A stretch of DNA of 64,000 nucleotides from Caecitellus pseudoparvulus (taxonomy: Eukaryota; Bigyra: Bicosoecida), in NCBI GenBank assembly GCA_965644315.1, contig CBFFRQ010000013.1, positions 558,001 to 622,000 on the forward strand, given 5' to 3'. The position numbers were made by a program, and so were the translations under genes. The notes beneath the pieces are model-generated. The model did not search any database. It had not been told where the DNA came from and saw only the letters and a program-made list of their open reading frames with translations. Positions 8,635 to 18,100 of this stretch are shown piece after piece (the stretch's first letter is position 1; each line of letters begins with the position of its first letter).

Positions 8635-11454
8635 ATGAAGTACATTCCCTGCTCTTCCGCTGGGTATGAATCTGCAGGACGCCGCTGCAGCCGAGTGCTG
8701 CGTGGCATTGTGTTTGCGTGGCTCCTGCTGCACTGCAGTTGCATCACACCACTCCACGACCCCGCTCCCATTCCCCTGGTGCCTTTGCTGAACGGCAGGG
8801 TGCTTGAGCAGGCAAGTAAGCTGAACTCTACTGACGGTCTCCTCCTGCACCGCCTTGGTCGGCTGGGTGCGGATGTGGTGCCCGAGGTTGCCATTGGCCT
8901 GCCGTCGTACACTTGCTCTACAGGAGAAGCTGACTGCGGAGCGGTAATTCTTGTCATGCTGACAAGAGGCCCGACCTCCAGCAAGCCAGTGCTAGCCCGT
9001 CGAGTTGTCACGCTGGCTCCAGACCTCCCAGGATCCGTCCTCTTCAAACAGGCGGGCGCGAACCTGGGAGCTTGCATGGCATTCGTTGGAGAAGTTGACA
9101 ATGACCCTTCCACGACAGAGTACGCAATCGGCATGCCAGGCGCAACGCTGAGTGGTGTTCAGACAGGGGGATACATGTTGATTGGCCTCAGTGACACGGC
9201 GGAAGTTGCGCACTCCAACGTAATCGGCCCAGCGAATGGCACAACACAAAGCTCTGCGAGCTCGTTCGGGTCCGGAGATCGCCTTGGAGCATCCATCGTT
9301 GCGCTGGGAGATACAACTAACTTGGGTGCACCAGAGATAGCTGTGGGTGCGCCTAGATGGGGAGCAGATGATGGGGGGGGGCTCTTTGTCTTTTCGATGT
9401 ACATGTCCAGCAACAACAATATTGAGACAGCTGGTCTTAATCTAGCTGTAACACGCACCACCCCTGTGGGGCTTGGGGACATTCCTGCTGGAGCACACTT
9501 CGGAGCGTCCATGGCATTCTTCGTGGACGTGTCTGCGGCTGCATGCGGAGGCACGCTGTTCGTGTCAGCCCCAGGCTATACGGGAGCAGCGACAGCAGAC
9601 GGCGCCGTCTTTGTCATCACCTTGGACGACACATTGACTGCTTTGGGCATCACCACTATCTCCACACTTGAAACAAACTGGGCGCCGTACTCTGAGGCCC
9701 AAGGGGGCCTGCGTCTGGCGGACTTGGCCACGGACTTAGATGGGGATGCGTTCCCAGAACTGCTCATGCACTCGCCCAGCAGCCTTTCCGGAGCAGGATC
9801 GTTTTTTGTTGGCGGTGTCCAGTCTGGCTTCTCCCCTAAGGTCACGACTCGCATAGACTCGTCGGTCGTCTCAGCCTTGCCAGGCGGGTCCAGCCACTTC
9901 GGAGCGGCCGTATACTTGTCGGCCACGGGCGCAGAGGCGCCTGGAGGCCGGCCCATGATCCTGTGGGGCTCTGTCAACCCACCTCAGCTTTGGACAGCTG
10001 CCCTTGATATTTCTCCTAATCAAGACTCGTGGAGGAGCATTCCTTTCACCGAGGACGGGCGCTGTGACGTTGCTTCTCGCGCAGGAGTGTCAACGTTGAC
10101 CATGACGCACCTGTTTCTTGCACCCCAAGCTCCACCTGTCCTAGCCAGTCATGGAATTGCTGTTTCTCGAAGCTTCTGCCAGTATCCATACAACGCGGAG
10201 AACAGAACTACGTTGCTCGCTCTCGGGTCACCAGCGTCGCATGTGAACAACCAAGGAGGAACGGTCCACTTGTTCAACTTTGAGGTGCGAACTATGTCCA
10301 CGCACGATCAAGTGTCGGGCTTTGTGCTTCATGCAACCTCAGGTTCCATTGCACTTGGAACTGGCTGGTTCTTTGGCTACGATTTGGCGGTAGTTGGTGA
10401 CATTGACGAAGACGGCGTGGACGACCTGGCAGTGGGTGCCCCGGGCAGGGCGCACACCCTCCAAGCACAGAGAACTCTGAACTCTGGTCGCGTAGTGCTG
10501 CTCTTCCTGAGACCGGATGGCAGCTTGGATTCTTCGACAATCCTGCCCCCCACGACGGCCCCCGAGAGCTTCGGCTCTGGGGTCACTTCAATCGGGAACT
10601 TGGACAGCTTCCTGGCGCCGGACATTGCCGTTGGCAGCCCGGAGCATTCGACTGTAGACGGCCACGGTGCCGTGACAGTGTTCCTCTTTGAGCCCTCTCG
10701 CATCTCTCCAATGATCAACCATACAGTCATCACCTTTGGCTCTGCTGGTCTGCCAGACAAGTCGACTGTGCTTGGTGGCCTGAACTCCGAAGCTATTTAT
10801 TTTGGTGAAGGTCTGGCATGGCTGCAAGCCGATATGGAAGGTGCTGGCACGCAGCATACCATTGCAGTGGGAGCTCCAGGCTTTGATTCCAGCAAAGGAG
10901 CAATCATCTTCCTGCACCTCACACCCGAAATGCTCGTCTCCGGCTTTCACGTGCTTTCTTCAACGTCAGCGACGCCCAGCGGCACAACCTTGTCATGGGC
11001 GAGCAACGACGGGTGTACTGTTCGGGCGGCAGCTGGGACCTTTCCGCCATTGGCAAGGGATCCCCTGTCGCCGGACACTCACATGCTGCACTTGCCTGTC
11101 AGCTGCAAGCATGGCGTTGACTTGCTCACCATTGGCCACTCTGGCTTCAACGCAGGCACAAATGGCCTTTTGCACTTCGATACTCTGGGGAATGGAACAG
11201 GGGGCTTCGCGCCTGTCCCAGCTTCCAGTTCACAGAATGAGCACATGACCATGGCGTTCTTGTGGAATGAAACCAGCCGCCATGGCCCACGTGCCGCATT
11301 GCTCACGGGGCACCCAATCGAGTTAGCTGATGACTACGGGGGCTTCACGGTGCGAGGTTTCTCGCCCATCCCTGGAAACCTGCCTTGGGCTCAGTACACT
11401 CCAGGGTATGAAGCCTCGCTGCCCAAGCAGCGATGCGCATTCAGCGAGGCTTAG
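8635..11454 (+). CDS. giant FG-GAP surface protein, 5' part, cut by a transposon
   Basis: This is the N-terminal 939 codons of a gene whose remainder lies at 15,169-25,003. The ATG at 8635 is chosen because a hydrophobic signal segment follows (VLRGIVFAWLLLHCSC). After it come repeated integrin-alpha-like FG-GAP blades, recognisable by calcium-loop motifs such as GDIDEDGVDDLAVGAP (about 10,398-10,446) and DLDGDAFPELL, so the part forms one or more extracellular beta-propellers. The stop TAG at 11,452-11,454 is not native: its TA is the end of the TTA target site and its G is the first base of the inserted Harbinger element. As it stands the allele can only make a secreted propeller fragment with no membrane anchor, unless the element is excised. 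Confidence 0.85.
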   Translation: MKYIPCSSAGYESAGRRCSRVLRGIVFAWLLLHCSCITPLHDPAPIPLVPLLNGRVLEQASKLNSTDGLLLHRLGRLGADVVPEVAIGLPSYTCSTGEADCGAVILVMLTRGPTSSKPVLARRVVTLAPDLPGSVLFKQAGANLGACMAFVGEVDNDPSTTEYAIGMPGATLSGVQTGGYMLIGLSDTAEVAHSNVIGPANGTTQSSASSFGSGDRLGASIVALGDTTNLGAPEIAVGAPRWGADDGGGLFVFSMYMSSNNNIETAGLNLAVTRTTPVGLGDIPAGAHFGASMAFFVDVSAAACGGTLFVSAPGYTGAATADGAVFVITLDDTLTALGITTISTLETNWAPYSEAQGGLRLADLATDLDGDAFPELLMHSPSSLSGAGSFFVGGVQSGFSPKVTTRIDSSVVSALPGGSSHFGAAVYLSATGAEAPGGRPMILWGSVNPPQLWTAALDISPNQDSWRSIPFTEDGRCDVASRAGVSTLTMTHLFLAPQAPPVLASHGIAVSRSFCQYPYNAENRTTLLALGSPASHVNNQGGTVHLFNFEVRTMSTHDQVSGFVLHATSGSIALGTGWFFGYDLAVVGDIDEDGVDDLAVGAPGRAHTLQAQRTLNSGRVVLLFLRPDGSLDSSTILPPTTAPESFGSGVTSIGNLDSFLAPDIAVGSPEHSTVDGHGAVTVFLFEPSRISPMINHTVITFGSAGLPDKSTVLGGLNSEAIYFGEGLAWLQADMEGAGTQHTIAVGAPGFDSSKGAIIFLHLTPEMLVSGFHVLSSTSATPSGTTLSWASNDGCTVRAAAGTFPPLARDPLSPDTHMLHLPVSCKHGVDLLTIGHSGFNAGTNGLLHFDTLGNGTGGFAPVPASSSQNEHMTMAFLWNETSRHGPRAALLTGHPIELADDYGGFTVRGFSPIPGNLPWAQYTPGYEASLPKQRCAFSEA

Positions 11455-11476
11455 GCTTGCCGGCACGAGGGGGGTT
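11454..11476 (+). repeat. left terminal inverted repeat of the Harbinger element
   Basis: Twenty-three bases starting GGCTTGCCGGCACGAGG and ending in a run of six G and TT. They match the reverse complement of 15,143-15,165 at every position. The TTA target-site copy lies immediately outside, at 11,451-11,453. Similarity between the two ends fades directly beyond base 23. Confidence 0.95.
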
Positions 11477-11633
11477 ATTGCCGCTGTATGTGGGCCCTCG
11501 GCACGCATGGTGCGTGTGGTAGAGCGCATTGTATCAATGCAGTTCATGCGGCGCTCACTTGCACTTGAAAATCAAAGAACCTGATAACTGAGCGAGCTTG
11601 CGTTGGTGCGTCCGTCTCTCGCTTGATACAGGG

Positions 11634-13184
11634 ATGGCGGCTGCACGCCCTCGCCGCCGCAACGCGGCTGAAACTCCACCAGATGCGGACCGGCCTGCTG
11701 CAGCGTGGGACGTGTCCAGCAGTGTAGCACGATCCCAGCGGATGTTCCTCACCGAGATGTTTCGGGATGGGGTGTTCACTCGCCTGTACGACCTTCGCCC
11801 GACTGATGGCAGCTCCTCGGCTGTGGACGTGCTGCGCCATGTTGTGGAGAAGATGCGTGAGGCTGGTGCGGTTCGACTGGACGGCACCACGTGGACGGCA
11901 CCAAAGGATGCTCAAGTGCTTCGTGAATTCTACTCGTGGGCGCAGGCTGGAGCGGGAACTGGCAAGAAGTACAAGCCCCAGGTGCGTGTGTGTGTGGGCG
12001 GGCCACAGCTATTCCCGCTCACTCCGCCCTGCAATGCCGGTGCGCAGCGCTTCTTCTCGGCAAGCATCGACGTCCACAAGGCCTTCAACATGTCGGGGAG
12101 CACACCACCAGTTGGCCTCGTGGTATGCGTCGCCCCACAGAACGCCGTTGTCCTGGCTGACGACGTCGAGGGTGGAGTGGCTGCTGGTGTGCCTGAGAGG
12201 CTCACCGAGGAGCAGGATAGGCTCCGGAGAGAGTGCAACCTGCCTCTTCTCGCAGAGCTGGGCGCCACCCGAGGAACGGGGAACGTTCACCTCATCAAGC
12301 GGCTTGCGTGGCGGATCGAGAGGCACTACGGCGGACTCATCGTCGCCGTGCCAGTGGGCGTGCTGAGCATGTACGCGACCGAGCCCTCCGTCAAGAGAGA
12401 GAGTGCACCTGGCAAGCTCCCACCATGGCTATCAGTGGCCTCATACACGGACATGTACAGCACGCACCTTCTTCTCGGCCACTCGAATCCGTCGCGATGC
12501 TTCAGCGCACGCAGATGACACGCCGGTGGCTGCTGCCCAGGAAGCCGCGACAGTGGCGTCCAGCACGTCATGGCAGCTGCGCACGCCAGCAGCCATGGAG
12601 GACAGTGAAGGCGAGTTTGAGGAAGCTACGCCGTCGGATGACGATGCTGCCTCAACCGCGTCCCGCCGCACATCTGTGAGTCGAAGTGCTCCAAGGGCCA
12701 AGAGCAAGGGCACCAAGCGCAAGCGGCAGGGCAAAGTGGGAGGGCGGCCGCCGTCAGACGCCACGCTGCGGAAGCAGCGGTACCAGCTGGACGAAGCGCG
12801 CCAAGAATTCTTGGGCGCCTTGACCTCTTCCATTGACCGCGCCCAAGGTAGGGCAGTCGCTGCGCCACCTCCGGCTCCCGCTCCCGTTCCTGCTCCTGCT
12901 CCTGCTCCAAGTTCCCATGTTGATACGTCCGACGCCTATGAGAGGGTTGCCCAGCGCCTGGGCTACTGGCAAATGATGTTCCACGATGACGTGACGCGGC
13001 GGTGATGGAGCTGCTTCCTGCGGCTGCGGCTACTCTGGACAGCATGCAGGCTGCCGCTCAGCCCTTGCCGTTCAGGGTGCGTGGCACCCCTGCTGCTCCT
13101 ATGGATGACTTGGGAAAAGAAAAACGGTACGCCATCATGATGCTGCAGACGATCATTGCTTTGAGGCAGAGCGGGGGGGCTTGA
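11634..13184 (+). CDS. transposon accessory protein (Harbinger second ORF), probable DNA-binding partner
   Basis: A four-exon model: 11,634-11,981, 12,048-12,402, 12,515-12,990 and 13,062-13,184, giving 433 residues. The first and last introns (66 and 71 bases, GTGCGT...GCGCAG and GTGACG...GCTCAG) fit well. The middle one could instead end at 12,505. PIF/Harbinger elements usually carry a second gene whose Myb/SANT-like product binds the element ends and helps nuclear import of the transposase. I see no clear Myb repeat here. There is an N-terminal helical region (FLTEMFRDGVFTRLYDL), an acidic-serine stretch, then a basic segment (KRKRQGKVGGRPP) that resembles a nuclear signal with an AT-hook-like GRP core, then Ala-Pro repeats and a short helical C-terminus. 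It is placed convergently with the transposase. Confidence 0.6.
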
Positions 13185-13257
13185 GGTGGGGAGAGGTCCG
13201 TTGTGGCCACCCTGCAGAAGCAGGTAGTACAAGCACTTGCACTCACACCCACAAAGC

Positions 13258-14782
13258 CTACAGTCGTGTCAGCACTTCTTGTGACACCCTACGCAACACC
13301 GCGAAGCCTGCCTGCGTGTGCTTGCGGTGGTGCTGATGCATGCCCTGCAGGCCCTCCCGTGCGCTCGTCTGCTCCTCCATAGTGGCCGCCAGCATCGCAC
13401 CTCGCCGCTCTCGGAAGCTCATGTGGTCGATCTGCTCGGCCTTGGTGAACAACTGCGCAGGAGTAACGTCACCGTTGCGCAATGCAGCGTTGTGCAGCAC
13501 TGCTGCCGCAATGCTGTACTGTGCTTGCGCACAGCCTGCAAGCTGTGCCACTGGGCATACTGTCGGACGCGACACAACACCTGCCACTGTGACTTCAGAA
13601 TGCCAAACAGTTGTTCGACGACAACCCTTTGGGAGCAAAAGACCTTGTTGAATCGAAGTTGCTCCTGGGTGACGTCACCTGTCTGGCGCCGGCTCCATGG
13701 CGTCAGCAGCCATGTGCGGCACGGGAACCCTGCATCGCCCAGCAAGAAGGCTCCCTCGGGGATGAATGGCTGGCCGCCCTCCTGTGCTCGCCATAAGGCA
13801 GACTCTTGAAGCACCCCGCTGTCCTGACGCGCCCCAGCGTCGCCCACCCGCCAGGATAGGATACGCCATCCAGCTGTGCACACAGCTTGAACGTGCACTG
13901 TGAACTGGGCATCCCGGTCGATGGCGCCCATCCTCTCACCCTTCGGCAGCTTGACATCCAGGTGAGTATCATCTATTGCCCCGATGGCGCCGAACATGCG
14001 TCCCCGACTGGCCGCATAGAACTCCATAGCAATGTCGTTCCACTCCTCCGCCTCCAGGCTGGTTGGCCACCCGAGGTACTCGGGCACGCCCACCACGCCC
14101 AGGCACGCCACGACTCGTTTGACCACTCGCCACAGCGTCCGCGGACTCACTCCCACTTGTCGCTGCATCGTCCTCTCCGACGACGCGGACGCCATGAACA
14201 GCAGCGTTGTCGCCAGCTCCTCCCTTGTGGTCAGCGCGAAGCGTGAGTTCCCGTTCCCACCAGAAGGTGCTGCAGCTGCAGCACCACCGTCCAGTACCAC
14301 ATCGCCGTCATGATCACCGGCATCATCATCCCTTCCCGTACCTTCAACGGCGCGTGCTGCAGCCTCCAGGGCCTCCCACTTGTGGTCCGCGCTGCGCGGC
14401 AATGCCCGGCAACGCCACACCGCAGACTCAACCAGCCCATGGACCTGCTCAAATGTACCACGGGACACACGAAAGTGAGCCTTGAAGTCTTGGTCACTGA
14501 GAGTGGGAAGGTGACGGCGAAGCCATGCTCCCGCAGGCGACAATGCAGGCGCAGGGGCAGCAACACCAATGTCAGACCTCCTCCTCGTCACCAAGCAGGC
14601 CAAGCGGATCTATACCGACCGCAGCAGCCACAATCACCGTTCTGACTCGTGCTGGCAGGCTGTCGATGGGAAGGATGCCACCTGTGGGAGGCAGGGACAC
14701 CGTGCGTGAGTTGCGATGCAGGCGCGTTTCGCGTTGCAACTCCACACCACGCACCGAGCGCCACGTCTAGTTGCGCAGCCAT
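13258..14782 (-). CDS. PIF/Harbinger transposase (DDE_Tnp_4 nuclease)
   Basis: Model in transcription order: 14,782-14,755, 14,681-14,592, 14,527-13,581 and 13,518-13,258, giving 441 residues. The introns are 73, 64 and 62 bases. An N-terminal helical part (WLRRHLPTLSDQDFKAHFRV) matches the usual start of these enzymes. The catalytic triad is visible: Asp in GAIDDTHLDV, Asp in FLLGDAGFP and Glu in VVEQLFGILK, with the downstream VLHNAALRNG helix expected for the family. The enzyme should cut and paste the element at TTA sites. The last junction is the weak point. The frame must change between 13,518 and 13,581. A GT...AG intron fits, but it makes the Glu-to-LHN spacing short, so a frameshift is the alternative. 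The 64-base intron uses a GGGAG acceptor. No ATG exists in the main exon, which supports the upstream exons. Confidence 0.82.
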
Positions 14783-15142
14783 CACCACGCCAACCGCACT
14801 TCCTGGCAAGAATCCAGTTCATTTACGGTGCGGGCAATTCTCTGGCGAATAGGTGACTATGGTGTGCGGCTGGGTGGAGAACTAGAATTGGGTGAAGTTG
14901 GCGCTGTGATCAACGTATCAGCCCTTCTGCAGCCTGTCAGGCGGCCAGCCCGTGAGACCCACAGCGCAGCCCTCGCCCTCGATTCGGCCTTCCCATGAAG
15001 TCAGAAGGGACACAGACTCCATTTTCAATTCATCCACATTGTACTTCAACAAGCCAGCGCCCCCCAGTCCTACATGGCGGCCATAGCTGCGTGCACCGAA
15101 TACTTTCGTGCGTGTGTGGGTGGGCCAGCGTTTCATTCCCGA

Positions 15143-15165
15143 AACCCCCCTCGTGCCGGCAAGCC
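15143..15165 (-). repeat. right terminal inverted repeat of the Harbinger element
   Basis: Exact inverted copy of 11,454-11,476. The second TTA target-site copy follows at 15,166-15,168, and the host coding sequence continues at 15,169. Confidence 0.95.
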
Positions 15166-15168
15166 TTA

Positions 15169-18100
15169 CTTGCACCCCCGCACGGGAGACTTTTCCACCA
15201 CAGCGGGTGAGTACGCTTCAACGCGAGAGGTGGGACGTGCCTTGCTTCCATTGGACCTTCGGTGTGATGGGGACAGTGAGCTGTTTATTGGGGCACCAGG
15301 AAGTGAGTTTAGCCATGCAAGTTGCACGGGAACAAAGGCATATGGCTCAGTTTGGCTGGCAGGCATACCTGATGCTCCAGGGCAGTTTTCACCTGTCCTG
15401 AAGGAAGGGATCGCAGGGTCCCTCCTTCCCCCTCCAGGAATATGCCAACGAGAGTTGCAGACTTGTGGTTCCTCCTTGACCATAATTGGTGACGTTGACA
15501 AGGACGGACTCAAAGACTTGGCTTTCGGCTGCGGGTCGGACAGCTTCCCCTCTGCGTCAGGAGAAGGCGTCATGACTGCGCGCGTGCACTACGATGGGCA
15601 CCTCAGCATGATTGCGTTCATCGAAAACACGTTCGGGACTTTGCTGCCGAGTGAAATATCATCCATGACACAATACACCAGCGGCTTTGGATTGTCCGTG
15701 GCAGGATTCCAGGAGGATATCGACGGCGATGGGCACTTGGACATGCTGACAGGCGCGCCATTCGCCGACAGTGGCAAAGGCGTCGCGTTAGTCATGTTGC
15801 TTTCTCATGGGCAGTACTCCAGTTCGGTTGTGCTCAAAAGCGGACACCGTGGCGTCCCAGCGCTTGACCTTGGCAGCCAACTAGCTTGGGGGCTGGCACC
15901 GCTCGGAGATGTGAACGGCGATGGGCTGAGGAATGACTTTGCGGCTTCCTGCCCTGGACACGCCGAGTCTTCCATTCTGCTTGGGTGGCTGAACAGTACA
16001 GTGTTCGTGCAGGATGCCACGTTTCTCAGCATGACCAGCATGGGAACCGATGGGCCTCAGTTCAGCCTGCGGCTCGAACAGGGCATGGCAAGCCACCTTC
16101 ATGTGCATGGTGGAGGCGTCGCCCCCGACCTGAACGGGGACGGCGTTCCTGATTTGTTCATGTCCAACCTGATGGACCGCAGGAGTGAGGCAAGCCCCTT
16201 TGAAGTGGGGGCTGCTTTCATCGTGTACATGAACTCAGACTACTCCATGCGAAGCTTTGAAGTGGTGCGCCCAACCCTCAAAACCACAAGTACTGCAAGT
16301 CCCAACATATTTAGCGGCCTGAGCAGCGGAACAGGGCCTTTGTTCTGGGGTAATTTGGCGCTCATGGGCGATTCCGAAGGTGACGGCTCCCTCTCCATGT
16401 ACATTTCAGCATGGGGAGATGTGGACACGAGTTCCACGGCAACAGGCTCCCTGACACGGCTTGAGTGGCAGCCCCCTGCAACCTACTTGGGAAGAGGTGT
16501 CCGGGCGTTTGCCCAGAAAGAGGTCGGCCACGCCACGTGTATCTTGCAGGACTTTGAGGAGCTGAACCCAGTCTTGGACCCGAGCTTGGCAGCGCTGAGC
16601 GCTTTTGCGGGCGGAGGCACGGATGATGAGCGATTCGGCGAAGCCTTCACGCCAATCGGTGACGTTGATCACAACGGAGTCGTGGACATCTTGGTAGGTT
16701 CCCCGACATTCAATCACGCCAGCGAAGAGAAAGGTGCCGTGACCATCTTGCACATGCGAAATGACCTCACAGTCAAAGAAGCTGCTCGAATCGACCCTTT
16801 GACTACCACTGCATGGGCTGACCTTGCTTTGGGTGGCTCCCCAATGGCCAAGTGCTCCCAAGGCATGGCTTGGGCTGGAGATCTGAATGACGATGGGTAT
16901 GGGGAGATCGTCGTTGGCTGCCCGAGCACTGCTTCCAATTTCGTTGGAGGGGGTGCTATTCTTTCCCTGGATGCAGCGGGGGCTCTTGGCAGTATTTTCG
17001 AGCTGCGAGTGGATGTGACGCCGAACGTGGACTCCTCTGACTTCCTGTACCCCAGTCGAGCATTGACCGGACTCGAACAACTTGGCTACTCAGTTGCGGT
17101 GCTAAATGACGGCTGGCCGGATAGTAGCCGGGCTGTTATACTCATGGGGATGCCGTACGCAAGCGCGACAAGCTCCTATATCGAAGTCGGCGGCGTGGCA
17201 CTTTTCCTTTTCGACAAGTCGACCATGAGCGTCGTGGAGTCGAACATGTTTGGTGATTTGCATCCGGGCTCGATCGTTTTGTCAAACTACGCTCACTTTG
17301 GCCACGCAGTGTCGGCGATTGGCGACTTGGACAATGACGGAGAAGCGAGAGAGATTACAGTTTGCACACACGACAGCGATGTGGAAACAGATGTGTACTT
17401 GATAGAGCTAGAGGATGACATGGACTGGACGTCAAGAGCCACCGTCGAGCAGGTCAAGCGAATCTCAGCCGCTACGGATGTTGATGACCAAGGCACTGGA
17501 CCCTGGGTGGGATGGCCACACTATCGGACAACCTCCGAAGGTTTTGGCATCGATGGCAGCAGCGCGTCTTTGCTGACGCAAGGAGATGCAGATGCCCGAT
17601 GGCTGCTGTTCGGCTCTGCGTGGGCAGTGGGTGGCTCCCAAGAGGGAGCGCTGTTCGTAATGACCATGAGGCCACGCACAGTAAACGATGCAACCTTTCA
17701 CAGATTCCACCACATCCCAGCCGACTATGCAGGCGCTGTGGAAGTCTTCAACTTCAACATGGCTCGAACCTGGAGAACTGCCGTTCTTGGCGACCTGAAC
17801 GGCGACGGCACCTTGGAAGTGGGCTTTGGCTCAGGCAACGCCGACTTTGGAGGTGTTAACAATGTCGGCCACCTGTTCATTGCTTCTTTGGATTTGCAGG
17901 GTGAGCTTGCCCCAAAGACTTCCTTCATCACTTCTGCAACCCCAACGCCGACATCAACCCCAACTTCCTCCGTGTCCTCAACTCCCACGAAGTCACCCAC
18001 CTCCACTCCTACAGCAAGCATGACTACGACCCAAACCCCAACGCAAACGTCAACAGCGACTCCATCATCAACGCCCACGCAGTCTGAGACACCCTCTCCC

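Larger units (their letters stand above)
11454..15165. mobile_element. complete PIF/Harbinger-type DNA transposon
   Basis: A 3712-base element bounded by perfect 23-base inverted repeats (11,454-11,476 and 15,143-15,165, beginning GGCTTGCCGGCACGAGG) and flanked by direct TTA copies at 11,451-11,453 and 15,166-15,168. A three-base TTA/TAA target is the hallmark of PIF/Harbinger (and related ISL2EU-type) elements. It carries a DDE_Tnp_4-type transposase on the minus strand and a second intron-containing gene on the plus strand, tail to tail with a 73-base gap. The host gene resumes in frame right after the second TTA with no further mutation visible. Identical inverted repeats and target copies, plus an undamaged host frame, point to a very recent insertion or an allele still segregating. 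Confidence 0.95.

Noticed and set aside
15074-15168. Start of the 3,309-codon frame at 15,074 as an independent gene
   Set aside because: Its first 32 codons lie inside the transposon's right end and TTA copy. The true upstream coding sequence is at 8635-11,451.
11404-15168. The transposon acting as an intron that is spliced out of the FG-GAP mRNA
   Set aside because: A stop codon forms at the very junction and no GT donor lies next to it. The nearest upstream GT would delete coding residues. DNA excision is the simpler way to restore the frame.
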